Origin: an uncultured Pelagibacteraceae bacterium
GTDB lineage: Bacteria; Pseudomonadota; Alphaproteobacteria; Pelagibacterales; Pelagibacteraceae
DNA: 61,595 bases
NCBI GenBank assembly: GCA_902519945.1
Contig: CABYLY010000006.1
Span: forward strand, 1-61,595
Direction: 5' to 3'
The translations under genes were made by a program, and so were the position numbers. The notes under the pieces are model-generated. The model was not told where the DNA came from and made no database searches. It worked only from the letters and a program-made list of their open reading frames with translations. Shown piece by piece: positions 1-8,592 of the stretch. Position 1 is the first letter of the stretch. Every line of letters begins with the position of its first letter.

Positions 1-107
1 CGCTTGATTACAAGAAAAAAAAATCAAATTTTATAATTAAAAATGACTTTAATAAAGTAACAATTCAAAAATATGTTAAAGATATCTCCAAAGAAATATT
101 AAGATGA
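1..107 (+). CDS. coaE: C-terminal end of a probable dephospho-CoA kinase (partial)
   Basis: Frame 3 is open from base 3 to a TGA at 105-107 and encodes the last 34 residues of a protein that starts before the window. The tail ends in KDISKEILR and has the alternating hydrophobic/basic look of the C-terminal helix of CoaE, the last enzyme of coenzyme A synthesis. The stop overlaps the dnaQ start (ATGA), so the two are probably translationally coupled. The coaE-dnaQ order is common in alphaproteobacteria. Assignment rests mainly on that context, because no kinase motif lies in the visible part. Confidence 0.5.
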   Translation, partial: LDYKKKKSNFIIKNDFNKVTIQKYVKDISKEILR

Positions 108-769
108 AAGAAATCGTTTTAGATACAGAAACAACTGGTTTATCTACTAAAGATGGACATAGAATAGTTGAAATTGGTTGCCTAGAATTGGATAATTTGG
201 TACCGACTAAAAAAACTTTTCATTGTTACCTTAACCCAGAGAGAAAAGTATCTGAAAAGGCTTTAGAGGTTCATGGCTACACTGATGAATTTTTATCTGA
301 CAAAAAAAAATTTAATGAAGTCGTTGAAGAATTTTTATTGTTTATTAAAGATAAAAGACTTGTCATCCATAATGCAGAATTTGATTTATCTCATTTAAAT
401 AACGAACTGAATTTACTTGGTAAGGAGGTTATTAAAAATGAAATTGTAGATACATTAATTTTAGCACGTGATAAATTTCCTGGATCATCTATTAGTTTAG
501 ATTCTTTATGCAAGCGATTTAGAATTGATAATTCTAAGAGGACAAAACACACTGCTTTAATAGATTGTGATCTATTATCGAAGGTATATATCAATCTGAT
601 TGATCAAAAAGAACCCACCTTGGACTTTCAAAAACAAGACAATAGTTTAAGTGGTATAAATAACTCAAAAGTTTCCTATTTCAAAAAAATTATCAAGCCC
701 TCAATTGAAGAAATAGAGAGACATAAAGCTTATCTTAAGACTCATTTAAAAAAAAATTATTTTAATTAA
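104..769 (+). CDS. dnaQ: DNA polymerase III epsilon subunit (3'-5' proofreading exonuclease)
   Basis: A 221-aa DEDDh exonuclease that would proofread for the replicative polymerase. Exo I is visible as DTETTGL with D7 and E9. Exo II is HNAEFD near residue 95. Exo III is HTALIDCD with H149 and D154. The domain fills the first 175 residues, and the remaining basic tail would be the polymerase alpha-binding segment. The length is close to the 230-240 aa usual in alphaproteobacteria. The start overlaps the preceding stop by ATGA. The 3' end overlaps the convergent secB gene by 8 bases, leaving no room for a terminator. Confidence 0.95.
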   Translation: MKEIVLDTETTGLSTKDGHRIVEIGCLELDNLVPTKKTFHCYLNPERKVSEKALEVHGYTDEFLSDKKKFNEVVEEFLLFIKDKRLVIHNAEFDLSHLNNELNLLGKEVIKNEIVDTLILARDKFPGSSISLDSLCKRFRIDNSKRTKHTALIDCDLLSKVYINLIDQKEPTLDFQKQDNSLSGINNSKVSYFKKIIKPSIEEIERHKAYLKTHLKKNYFN

Positions 770-1193
770 ATCTTTCTTTATAAAGTTTATGAAAATCGAC
801 TTTTTTTTCTAATTTTATCTCTGGGTGTCCAGAATTATGTACTAAATTTAAAAATGTTTTTTCAATTTCAGGATAAATCTTGTCTGGGACATCACACAAA
901 ATAATTTTTTCTAGGTCTTTTTTGTCTTTTATACTTTCATCAACTTTTATTACACATGCATAAACTATTTCAAAATATGATTTTTTTTGATTAGCTTCCT
1001 TGTCCTCAAATTTTAAGGTTATATAAACTTCAATCAATTTGTTTTTAAGTGCCTTTGATGTAATATCTATATTTAATTGATATTTTGATATGTGATCTTT
1101 GACAAATAAATATGTTTCTATATCAGGTGTCTCACTTGAAATATCTTTTATATATTTTGCTAGAATTTTAAATTTTTCTGTCATTATCGTCAT
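762..1193 (-). CDS. secB: Protein-export chaperone SecB
   Basis: A 143-aa SecB-like cytosolic chaperone that holds presecretory proteins unfolded and hands them to SecA. The sequence shows the family pattern: an early IKDISSETP-type segment, alternating beta strands, and a C-terminal helix pair. It is more lysine-rich and diverged than enterobacterial SecB (about 155 aa). An internal Met at 1184 is an equally plausible start. The 5' end overlaps the end of fxsA, suggesting one transcript. The Tim44-like gene on the other side of fxsA is divergently transcribed. Confidence 0.85.
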   Translation of the reverse strand: MTIMTEKFKILAKYIKDISSETPDIETYLFVKDHISKYQLNIDITSKALKNKLIEVYITLKFEDKEANQKKSYFEIVYACVIKVDESIKDKKDLEKIILCDVPDKIYPEIEKTFLNLVHNSGHPEIKLEKKVDFHKLYKERFN

Positions 1194-1593
1194 CTATATC
1201 TTCGTAAGTACCTTCTATAAAATCATTTTTATTTTCTTTTTCTCTCTTAAATTTTTTTGAAAAATTATTTAATAGTAATTTTCGAGTTAAAGGAAAAATA
1301 AGTAAGAAGCCTATAAAATCAGTTGCAAACCCTGGGACAATTAAAAGTAGTGCAGCAAAGGCTAATATAGCTCCAGATATCATCTCATAAGCTGGTATTT
1401 CATTTTTTATGAGCTGGGAGAAACCTGATCTAAGTGTGTTTAACCCTTCGTATCTTGCATAAATTACACCTATTATTGCGGTAATAAATATTAGAGATAT
1501 TGTATTAAATGCTCCAATTTGAGACCCTATTTTTATAAATAGATAAATTTCTAATATTGGAACTAAAATTATAGTCAAAATAACTGTGTTCAT
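1168..1593 (-). CDS. fxsA: FxsA family membrane protein
   Basis: A 141-aa integral membrane protein of the FxsA family. Hydrophobic segments cover residues 2-22, 28-46 and about 73-98, followed by a charged cytoplasmic tail of lysine and then acidic residues. The family pattern (PILEIYLFIKIGSQIGA near the start, then an ISGAILAFAALLLIVPGF segment) is clear. E. coli FxsA is linked to phage exclusion, but the role of the alphaproteobacterial members is unknown. It shares an overlap of about 26 bases with secB. Confidence 0.85.
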   Translation of the reverse strand: MNTVILTIILVPILEIYLFIKIGSQIGAFNTISLIFITAIIGVIYARYEGLNTLRSGFSQLIKNEIPAYEMISGAILAFAALLLIVPGFATDFIGFLLIFPLTRKLLLNNFSKKFKREKENKNDFIEGTYEDIDDDNDRKI

Positions 1594-1652
1594 TTGTCTT
1601 TAATGTAATTGTTAGTTGAAATTATTCAACATAGTAATTAGATTAATATTAT

Positions 1653-2249
1653 ATGAGTTATAGTTTTGAATACATTGACATAATACTTCTTGCAATGATT
1701 GCGGGTTTTATTTTTCTAAGATTAAGAGGTATCTTGGGCAAAAGAACTGGTTACGAGGGCAAAACTAATCCACAGTTTCAAGAAATAATTGAAAAAATAA
1801 ATACTGATGTCAAAGAGAAATTAAACGACAACTTTGATGAAACTGCTCAAAAGGAATTTTTAAAAGGAGCAAAGATTGCTTATGAAACTATAATTACGGA
1901 CTTTAGTGATGACGATAATAAACTTATAAAAAGCAAACCACTATTGAGCAAAAAAATTTATGACCAATTTAATCAAGCGCTAAAAGAGAGAAGTAACAGA
2001 GGACACTATGCGGAAATTACTTTCATAGGAGTAAATTCTGCAGATGTTAAAGAGCATAAAAAAACAAATAGTATTTTAAAAGTCACAGTAGATTTTGTTG
2101 GCGAGGTAATTACATGTATCAAAGATAAAGATAAAAAGATTATATCTGGTGACCCAGAAAAAATTAAGAAAATTTATGACACCTGGGTTTTTTCAAGAGA
2201 TACGAGATCAACAAATCCAAACTGGCAGTTGGTAGATATTTTAACCTAA
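1653..2249 (+). CDS. Tim44-like domain protein
   Basis: A 198-aa protein with one N-terminal transmembrane segment (residues 8-23), a short basic linker, and a C-terminal Tim44-like/NTF2-type domain (about residues 60-198) ending in the characteristic TWVFSRDTRSTNPNWQLV block. Alphaproteobacterial relatives (TimA) are membrane-anchored and are thought to be the ancestral form of the mitochondrial import factor Tim44. The gene is divergent from fxsA-secB and abuts the Smr gene with no gap. Confidence 0.85.
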   Translation: MSYSFEYIDIILLAMIAGFIFLRLRGILGKRTGYEGKTNPQFQEIIEKINTDVKEKLNDNFDETAQKEFLKGAKIAYETIITDFSDDDNKLIKSKPLLSKKIYDQFNQALKERSNRGHYAEITFIGVNSADVKEHKKTNSILKVTVDFVGEVITCIKDKDKKIISGDPEKIKKIYDTWVFSRDTRSTNPNWQLVDILT

Positions 2250-2663
2250 TTGAGTGATAAACTTTCAGATAAAGACAAAAAAGATTGGGAAAATTTTTTA
2301 TCTAATAAGGAAGTATTAAAAGACAAAGATTCATTAGAATTAAAAGAGAAAGTAATCAAAACTCAATCTTTCGATTTACACGGTTTTACTCTTGATGAAG
2401 CAAACAAGGAAATTGATCATTTAATAAGACAGTCTTACGAAAATGGTACAAGCAAATTGATTATTGTAACAGGTAAAGGACTGCACTCAGAACATGAAAA
2501 AGACCCTTATGTCTCTAAAGATTTGGGAATTTTAAGATACTCTGTGCCGGAATACATCAAAAATAATAATGAACTTATGAGTATGATTTATGAGATTAAA
2601 ACGGCAGATGTCGAAGATGGAGGTAGTGGAGCCCTTTATATTTTTTTGAAAAAAAAATTATAA
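2250..2663 (+). CDS. Smr domain protein
   Basis: A 137-aa protein with a C-terminal Smr domain, as found at the end of MutS2 and in stand-alone nicking or RNA-cleaving proteins. The family motifs are seen: LHGFTLDEA (about residues 45-53) and VTGKGLHS (about 73-80). The N-terminal 40 residues are charged and probably flexible. The start is TTG directly after the stop of the Tim44-like gene. In many alphaproteobacteria an mltA gene stands between these two; it is absent here. The 3' end overlaps convergent hslU by 6 bases. Confidence 0.85.
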   Translation: MSDKLSDKDKKDWENFLSNKEVLKDKDSLELKEKVIKTQSFDLHGFTLDEANKEIDHLIRQSYENGTSKLIIVTGKGLHSEHEKDPYVSKDLGILRYSVPEYIKNNNELMSMIYEIKTADVEDGGSGALYIFLKKKL

Positions 2664-4034
2664 AATAAATTTAGATAAATCAGTATCTTTAACCAAGTTA
2701 TCTAAGTTTTTATTTATATAATCTTTATTAATTACAATTTTTTCACCTGATCTATCTGTAGCTGTGAAACTTATATCATCTAGAATTTTTTCTATTATGG
2801 TATGCAATCTTCTTGCACCAATATTTTCAACTGTTGCATTAACTTCAGAGGCTATTTTTGCAATTGTTTCAATCCCATCTTCAGAAAACTCCAAATCTAC
2901 ATTTTCAGTTTTTAACAAAGCTATGTATTGCTTGATTAAACTAAAGTCAGGCTCTTTTAATATTCTCTTAAAATCATCACTAGTTAGTGCCTCTAATTCT
3001 ACACGAATAGGAAGTCTTCCTTGTAATTCTGGCAGTAAGTCAGATGGTTTTGCAAGTTGAAATGCGCCAGAGGCAATAAATAGGATATGATCTGTTTTAA
3101 TTGGACCATATTTTGTATTTACTGTTGTTCCTTCAATTAAAGGCAACAAGTCTCTTTGAACTCCTTCTCTAGATACATCACCACCAACTCTATCAGTTCT
3201 TCCAGATATTTTGTCTATTTCGTCTAAAAAAACTATACCATTGTTTTCTGTTGAAATTTTTGCAGACTTTATAATTTTATCCTGCTCAATTAATTTATCT
3301 GATTCATCATTAATTAAAATTTCATGAGACTCTTTCACAGTCATTTTCTTTTTTTTCTCTTTACTACCCATTGATTTTCCTAGCATCTCACCAATGTTTA
3401 TCATACCTACGTTTGCTCCAGGCATTCCTGGTATTTCAAATGATGTACCACTAGTTCCACCTGTGTCATTTACTGATATTTCAATTTCATTATCGTCTAA
3501 ATCACCGTTTCTTAGTCTTTTTCTGAAACTTTCTCTTGTAGCTAAGCTTGCTTTTTTACCAACAAGAGCATCTAAAACTTTTTCTTCAGCTGATTTTTGA
3601 GCTTGAGCATAAACTTCTTTTCTTTTTTTAATTTTTTCCATTGAAATAGCAATTTCGATTAGGTCCCTCACAATTTGTTCGACATCTCTTCCTACGTATC
3701 CAACCTCAGTGAATCTTGTTGCTTCGACTTTTACAAATGGAGCTTCGGCTAATTTAGATAACCTTCTTGATATTTCAGTTTTTCCTACACCAGTTGGTCC
3801 TATCATCAGTATATTTTTTGGTAAAACTTCATTTTTCATTTCACCTTTAAGTGCTTGTCTTCTCCATCTATTTCGAAGAGCTACAGCGACTGCTTTTTTG
3901 GCTTTATTTTGACCAACAACAAATCTATCTAATTCAGAAACAATTTCCCTCGGAGATAACGAGCTAACTAAATTTTCATTTTCTTCAGAGCCTTTATCTT
4001 TAGGCATTAGTTTGGTCACGTTTGATTTTTCCAT
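2658..4034 (-). CDS. hslU: HslUV protease ATPase subunit HslU
   Basis: A 458-aa AAA+ unfoldase that feeds substrates to the HslV peptidase. Visible landmarks: Walker A GPTGVGKT at residues 79-86, the pore-loop region [10 protein letters not shown], Walker [11 protein letters not shown], an intermediate I domain rich in charged residues (about 130-260), and the sensor-2 GARRLHT segment. The C terminus ends in SKFIL, the kind of hydrophobic tail that docks into HslV. It is slightly longer than E. coli HslU (443 aa) because of a 20-residue polar N-terminal extension. It overlaps the end of hslV by one base. Confidence 0.97.
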   Translation of the reverse strand: MEKSNVTKLMPKDKGSEENENLVSSLSPREIVSELDRFVVGQNKAKKAVAVALRNRWRRQALKGEMKNEVLPKNILMIGPTGVGKTEISRRLSKLAEAPFVKVEATRFTEVGYVGRDVEQIVRDLIEIAISMEKIKKRKEVYAQAQKSAEEKVLDALVGKKASLATRESFRKRLRNGDLDDNEIEISVNDTGGTSGTSFEIPGMPGANVGMINIGEMLGKSMGSKEKKKKMTVKESHEILINDESDKLIEQDKIIKSAKISTENNGIVFLDEIDKISGRTDRVGGDVSREGVQRDLLPLIEGTTVNTKYGPIKTDHILFIASGAFQLAKPSDLLPELQGRLPIRVELEALTSDDFKRILKEPDFSLIKQYIALLKTENVDLEFSEDGIETIAKIASEVNATVENIGARRLHTIIEKILDDISFTATDRSGEKIVINKDYINKNLDNLVKDTDLSKFIL

Positions 4035-4549
4035 TATATCTTTTCAACCTTAATATTATTGTTTGTAAAAACACAAATTTCAGATGCAACTTCAATCGCT
4101 TTTTTTGCTACTTCTTCTGCACTCATATCTGTACTCATTAAAACCTTACCAGCTGCTAAAGCATAGTTGCCACCGGAACCTATTCCAATTACATCACCCT
4201 CAGGTTCTAGCACGTCACCTGTGCCTGAAATAATATAGCTGTTATCTTTATCTCCAATTGCCATTAATGCCTCAAGTCGTCTTAAATATTTATCAGTTCT
4301 CCAATCTTTTGCTAATTCAACAGCTGCTCTTGATAAATTTCCAGCATGTTTTTCTATTTTTGCCTCTAATCTTTCAAATAGAGTTAAAGCGTCAGCTGTC
4401 GATCCAGCAAAGCCAGCTACAACATCTCTTTTATCAATTTTTCTTACTTTAGAAGCAGTGCTTTTCACAACCGTATTTCCCATACTTACTTGGCCATCAC
4501 CTGCGACTACTACTTCATTGTTTTTTCTAACTAATACAATCGTTGTCAT
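4034..4549 (-). CDS. hslV: HslUV protease peptidase subunit HslV
   Basis: A 171-aa proteasome-like threonine peptidase. The N terminus MTTIVLVRK exposes Thr2 as nucleophile once the Met is removed, and the conserved AGDGQVS block follows at residues 17-23. The length is typical of the family (about 175 aa). It lies immediately upstream of hslU, with a start/stop overlap, in the usual hslVU order. The region between this start and divergent hisB (91 bases) must hold both promoters. Confidence 0.97.
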   Translation of the reverse strand: MTTIVLVRKNNEVVVAGDGQVSMGNTVVKSTASKVRKIDKRDVVAGFAGSTADALTLFERLEAKIEKHAGNLSRAAVELAKDWRTDKYLRRLEALMAIGDKDNSYIISGTGDVLEPEGDVIGIGSGGNYALAAGKVLMSTDMSAEEVAKKAIEVASEICVFTNNNIKVEKI

Positions 4550-4600
4550 AGCTTATAAATGGATATTAATTTTGATACTTCAAGCCCAGGTTTAGTATTA

Positions 4601-4640
4601 TTGCCATAATTGAATAATATATGTATACCTCTTTTTAATT
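4601..4640 (+). promoter_or_regulatory. Possible promoter for the his operon
   Basis: TTGCCA at 4601-4606 and TATACC at 4624-4629 are separated by 17 bases, a sigma70-like arrangement 11 bases before the hisB ATG at 4641. If real, the mRNA leader would be only a few bases long. In DNA this AT-rich, chance matches are frequent, so this is weak evidence. Confidence 0.28.
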
Positions 4641-5231
4641 ATGAAACGTAAAGGCAAAATTAGTAGAAAAACTAAAGAGACCAGCATCAGTGTCGACTTG
4701 AATATTGACGGTAAAGGTAAATACAAAATTGATACTGGAATAGGTTTTTTAAATCATATGTTGGAACAGCTATCTAAGCATTCTTCAATTGATATGAATA
4801 TTAAAGCCAAAGGTGATACTCATATTGATTTACACCACACAACTGAAGATACAGGAATTGCTATCGGTGAAGCTTTAAAAAAAGCTTTGAAAAAATCTAT
4901 CGGCATAAGAAGATACGCACACGCAATGATACCTATGGATGAAACTTTATCACGTGTTGCAATTGATATATCAAATAGGCCATATTTAATTTGGAAAGTA
5001 AATCTGAAAGTGGAAAAACTTGGAGAGATGGATACAGAACTATTTAAAGAATGGTTCCAAGCTTTTTCTCAAGCAGCTGGAATTACTTTGCACGTTGAAA
5101 ATATTTATGGTGATAATAGTCACCACATTATTGAGTCTTGTTTTAAAGGATTAGCGAGATCATTAAGAGCTGCTTTAGAAATTGATCCAAGGAATAGTAA
5201 ATCAATTCCATCGACTAAAGGCTCTTTATAA
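4641..5231 (+). CDS. hisB: Imidazoleglycerol-phosphate dehydratase
   Basis: A 196-aa stand-alone HisB dehydratase (no phosphatase domain) that converts imidazole glycerol phosphate to imidazole acetol phosphate. The metal-binding histidine motifs are visible: [12 protein letters not shown] (about residues 36-47), [12 protein letters not shown] (about 63-74) and the C-terminal [12 protein letters not shown]. Length is as expected for the monofunctional enzyme. It is the first his gene in the local operon, followed after 5 bases by hisH. Confidence 0.96.
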   Translation: MKRKGKISRKTKETSISVDLNIDGKGKYKIDTGIGFLNHMLEQLSKHSSIDMNIKAKGDTHIDLHHTTEDTGIAIGEALKKALKKSIGIRRYAHAMIPMDETLSRVAIDISNRPYLIWKVNLKVEKLGEMDTELFKEWFQAFSQAAGITLHVENIYGDNSHHIIESCFKGLARSLRAALEIDPRNSKSIPSTKGSL

Positions 5232-5236
5232 GTTTA

Positions 5237-5863
5237 ATGAAGGTTACAATTGTTGATTATAATTCGGGCAATATTAGCTCGGTAATAAACTCTTTTAAAG
5301 AGGTTGCCAAAGATAAAGTAAGTATCGAAGTTACTTCAGATTTAAATAAAATTAAATCAAGTGATAAGTTAGTTTTGCCTGGGCAGGGCTCATTTAAAAG
5401 CTGTGTAGATGCCTTGAATAAAATTAATGGTCTTATTGATACTCTTAATGAATTCGCGATAAGTAGAAAAAAACCACTTCTTGGAATTTGTGTTGGATTA
5501 CAAATGTTTGCTGACATCGGCTATGAGGAAAGAGAAACAAAAGGATTAGGTTGGATTTCAGGTAAAGTCTCAAAAATAGACAATCAAAATGGCAAATATA
5601 AACTTCCTCATATTGGTTGGAATCAAATCAAAATTATTAAAGATAGTAAAATTTTTAAAGATATAGAAAATAATTCCCACATGTATTTTGTTCACAGTTA
5701 TGAGTTTGTTCCAGAAGATACAAATGTAGTTTCGGCAACAACGGACTATTCATCAAATATTGTTTGTTCTGTTGAAAAAGAAAATATTTTTGGAACTCAA
5801 TTTCATCCTGAAAAAAGTGATAAAATAGGTCTTAAAGTAATTCAAAATTTTATAGATTTGTAA
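5237..5863 (+). CDS. hisH: Imidazole glycerol phosphate synthase, glutaminase subunit HisH
   Basis: A 208-aa class I glutamine amidotransferase that supplies ammonia to HisF. The nucleophile is C85 in GICVGLQMF, and the His/Glu of the triad lie in FGTQFHPEKSD near the C terminus. The early PGQGSF block is also conserved. In related genomes hisA would be expected directly downstream. Here about 3.5 kb of methyltransferase and nuclease genes intervene. Confidence 0.95.
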   Translation: MKVTIVDYNSGNISSVINSFKEVAKDKVSIEVTSDLNKIKSSDKLVLPGQGSFKSCVDALNKINGLIDTLNEFAISRKKPLLGICVGLQMFADIGYEERETKGLGWISGKVSKIDNQNGKYKLPHIGWNQIKIIKDSKIFKDIENNSHMYFVHSYEFVPEDTNVVSATTDYSSNIVCSVEKENIFGTQFHPEKSDKIGLKVIQNFIDL

Positions 5864-5894
5864 TATTAAGTACTTCTAAGGTTTATTTAAATTT

Positions 5895-7109
5895 ATGAAA
5901 TCAAATTTTACATTTATCGACTTATTCGCAGGTTGTGGTGGTTTATCGGAAGGTTTTTATAAACAAAAATTTATACCCTTGGCTCATGTTGAAAACGATT
6001 ATTATTCTTGTGAGAGTTTGAAAAAAAGAATGAGTTATTATGGGTTCAATGATATAAAAAATGCAGTCATACATAAAGACATTAAAGACAAGAATATAAT
6101 AGATACCATAAGCAAAGTTACAAAAAATAAAAAAATTGATATTATTTTAGGCGGTCCACCTTGTCAGAGTTTTTCATCTTTAGGTCGTGCTAAAGATAAA
6201 AATTCAATGAAAAATGATCCTAGAAATTATTTATTTGAAAATTACGAAAAAATTTTAAATTATTTTACACCAAGCATATTTCTTTTTGAAAATGTAACAG
6301 GTTTGTTAACTGCGAAATTTAAAAATAAAAAAGTAGTTGATGTAATAAAAAGTAAACTTGGAAAAAAATATAATATTTTAAGCAACGTCAAAGAAATTGT
6401 GTTAAATTCTTGTGAGTATGGTGTTCCACAAATCAGAAAGAGAGTTTTTCTAATTGGTATAAGAAATGATATTAGTTATGAAGTTGAAAAGATCTTTAAA
6501 AATATAGTTAAGTCTCATTATGTGCCATTTTCTGATAGTGAAGATAGAAAAGGTAAAAAAAAATTTATTTCTGTAAAAGAGGCAATTTTTGATCTACCAA
6601 AAATTAAGCCCGGTGAAGGTAAAGTAATTTGTAATTTTAAAAGTAAAATTAGTAATGAATATATAAGAAAAATTCGATCTAATTATGAGACAAAATTAAA
6701 TGATCATGTTTCAAGAACTCACAACAAATTAGATAGGATGAGATTTAAAGAAATGAGTAAAAATAAGTGGACATATGAGGAATTATTAAAAAAAAAACCA
6801 AATCTAAATCACAAAAAACAAAGAGTTTTTAAAAATAGCTATGTTGTACAATTTTGGGACCAACCTTCTAGAACTATAATTTCTCATCTATATAAAGATG
6901 GAAATCAATTTATCCATCCTGATCACAAGCAAGAGAGAACTTTAACAGTAAGGGAGGCTGCAAGATTACAATCTTTCCCTGATAATTATTATTTTGCAGG
7001 TCCACGAACTGAACAATTCAAACAAATCGGAAATGCTGTACCACCAATTATGTCTGAGAAAATAGCAATTAGTATTAAAAAAGCACTTAAGGTTATAAAA
7101 AGTGTTTGA
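5895..7109 (+). CDS. DNA (cytosine-5) methyltransferase 1 of the RM-like cassette
   Basis: A 404-aa m5C methyltransferase. Motifs run in canonical order: I (SAM binding) FIDLFAGCGG at residues 7-16; IV GGPPCQSF with catalytic C90; VI FENVTG near 132; VIII YGVPQIRKRVFLIGIR near 175-190; then a target-recognition region; and X QIGNAVPPIMSEKIA close to the end. The SRTI block before motif IX is also seen. No fused extra domain is present. It follows hisH after 31 bases with no clear Shine-Dalgarno, and its stop overlaps the GTG start of the second methyltransferase. It is clearly distinct in sequence from that second enzyme. The recognition sequence cannot be read from the protein. Confidence 0.95.
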   Translation: MKSNFTFIDLFAGCGGLSEGFYKQKFIPLAHVENDYYSCESLKKRMSYYGFNDIKNAVIHKDIKDKNIIDTISKVTKNKKIDIILGGPPCQSFSSLGRAKDKNSMKNDPRNYLFENYEKILNYFTPSIFLFENVTGLLTAKFKNKKVVDVIKSKLGKKYNILSNVKEIVLNSCEYGVPQIRKRVFLIGIRNDISYEVEKIFKNIVKSHYVPFSDSEDRKGKKKFISVKEAIFDLPKIKPGEGKVICNFKSKISNEYIRKIRSNYETKLNDHVSRTHNKLDRMRFKEMSKNKWTYEELLKKKPNLNHKKQRVFKNSYVVQFWDQPSRTIISHLYKDGNQFIHPDHKQERTLTVREAARLQSFPDNYYFAGPRTEQFKQIGNAVPPIMSEKIAISIKKALKVIKSV

Positions 7110-8589
7110 GTTAATAAGCAATATTAAGACTAATAAAGAAAAAAAATTCTTTATAGAAAAAATAAATATTTATATAAAATTTACAAACGCAATAGCTCAA
7201 TCATTAAACCTAGAAAACAATCATTTAAATGATCAATTGACACCCAAAGTTGTTTTAGAATTAATTAATTTAAATATTTTCAAATCAAAAGGTAATTTTG
7301 AAAGTCTATATTTAAACAAAATATTAAAAAAAGAATTAAATTCAAAATTTTTATCATCCATTAATTTTAATATTAAAAATAGAAAAAAAATTGGAAACTC
7401 ACTTGATATATTCTATCCCAACAAAAAAGTGAAAAATTTTAAAAAAAATTTTTTTACAATAGCAGATTTTTTTTGTGGAGCAGGAGGATTAAGTTTTGGA
7501 TTTTCTCAAGAAAATTTTAAGATTATATTAGCTAATGATAACGATGAGGATTGTGTAGAAACATACAAATTAAATCATCCAGAAGTTACAAAAAGTAGAG
7601 TCTTCAAAGAAGATATTAAAACTTTAATAAAAAAAATTGATGTAAAATTTCACAAAAAAATTGATGTAGTCGTTGGTGGACCACCTTGTCAGGGCTTTAG
7701 CAATGTCAACCAGCAAAGAATTATAGATGATCCTAGAAATAAACTTTATAAGTATTTTGTTCAAGCGGTAAAAAAGATAAATCCTAAAATTGTTGTGATG
7801 GAGAATGTAAAAGGAATGTATCCTTATGCAGACCAAGTAAAACAAGACTTTGAAAAGATTTCTTACGCCATGACATATGATATTTTGGTTTCAGATCAAT
7901 TTGGTGTTGCACAAAAAAGACCAAGACTTTTCTTTATCGGAATCAGGGAAGATATAATTAAAAAAAAAAAAATTAAAATAAGTGATGTTTTTGCTGAAAT
8001 TAAAGAAGAAACAAAAAAACTTAAAAAACACATGTTAAAAGATGCGTTAGCTTTCATTAAACCTCTAGTTTCACCAAGAATAAAAAATATGACAGAGAGT
8101 GATGATGAAAGAACTGGAAAAAAAGTTGATATAAACCTATTTTCAGGAAATGAAAATTCTTACCTGAAGTTAATCAATCAAGGTCGAAAAATTGACTTTA
8201 TATTTAATCATAAAGCCAGGTATGCAAGCGATGTAAATTATGAAATTTTTTCAAAATTAGGTCAGGGTGAAGATGGTACAAGTAAAAAAATACAACATGT
8301 TTTTCCTTACAAACATAGAAATCATATATTTAAGGATAAGTACTTCAGATTGGATGAAAATAAACCTTCTAGAACTATAACTGCACATTTAAGAATGGAT
8401 TGTCTTTCACACATTCATCCCACGCAAATAAGAACAATTACTCCAAGAGAAGCTGCGAGAATTCAATCTTTTCCGGATGATTATTTTTTTTTAGGACCGT
8501 ATTTAAAAACTTATATGCAAATTGGTAATGCAGTTCCACCAATAATGGCAAAACATATTGCAAAAGTAATTAAAAAATATTTAAATTAA
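7102..8589 (+). CDS. DNA (cytosine-5) methyltransferase 2 of the RM-like cassette
   Basis: A 495-aa m5C methyltransferase starting at GTG inside the end of the first. It has an extra N-terminal region of about 115 residues, lysine/asparagine-rich and mainly helical, with no motif I recognise. The catalytic domain follows: motif I ADFFCGAGGLSFGF (near residue 121), motif IV GGPPCQGF with catalytic C196, motif VI MENVKG, motif VIII FGVAQKRPRLFFIGIR, and motif X QIGNAVPPIMAKHIA. All catalytic motifs are intact. Two non-identical m5C enzymes beside one nuclease is the pattern used by type II systems with asymmetric sites, where each enzyme protects one strand. Confidence 0.95.
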   Translation: MFELISNIKTNKEKKFFIEKINIYIKFTNAIAQSLNLENNHLNDQLTPKVVLELINLNIFKSKGNFESLYLNKILKKELNSKFLSSINFNIKNRKKIGNSLDIFYPNKKVKNFKKNFFTIADFFCGAGGLSFGFSQENFKIILANDNDEDCVETYKLNHPEVTKSRVFKEDIKTLIKKIDVKFHKKIDVVVGGPPCQGFSNVNQQRIIDDPRNKLYKYFVQAVKKINPKIVVMENVKGMYPYADQVKQDFEKISYAMTYDILVSDQFGVAQKRPRLFFIGIREDIIKKKKIKISDVFAEIKEETKKLKKHMLKDALAFIKPLVSPRIKNMTESDDERTGKKVDINLFSGNENSYLKLINQGRKIDFIFNHKARYASDVNYEIFSKLGQGEDGTSKKIQHVFPYKHRNHIFKDKYFRLDENKPSRTITAHLRMDCLSHIHPTQIRTITPREAARIQSFPDDYFFLGPYLKTYMQIGNAVPPIMAKHIAKVIKKYLN

Positions 8590-8592
8590 ATT

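Noticed and set aside
4550-4640. Histidine attenuator/leader peptide or T-box upstream of hisB
   Set aside because: The 91-base gap has no His-codon run, no T-box sequence and no paired terminator/antiterminator hairpins.
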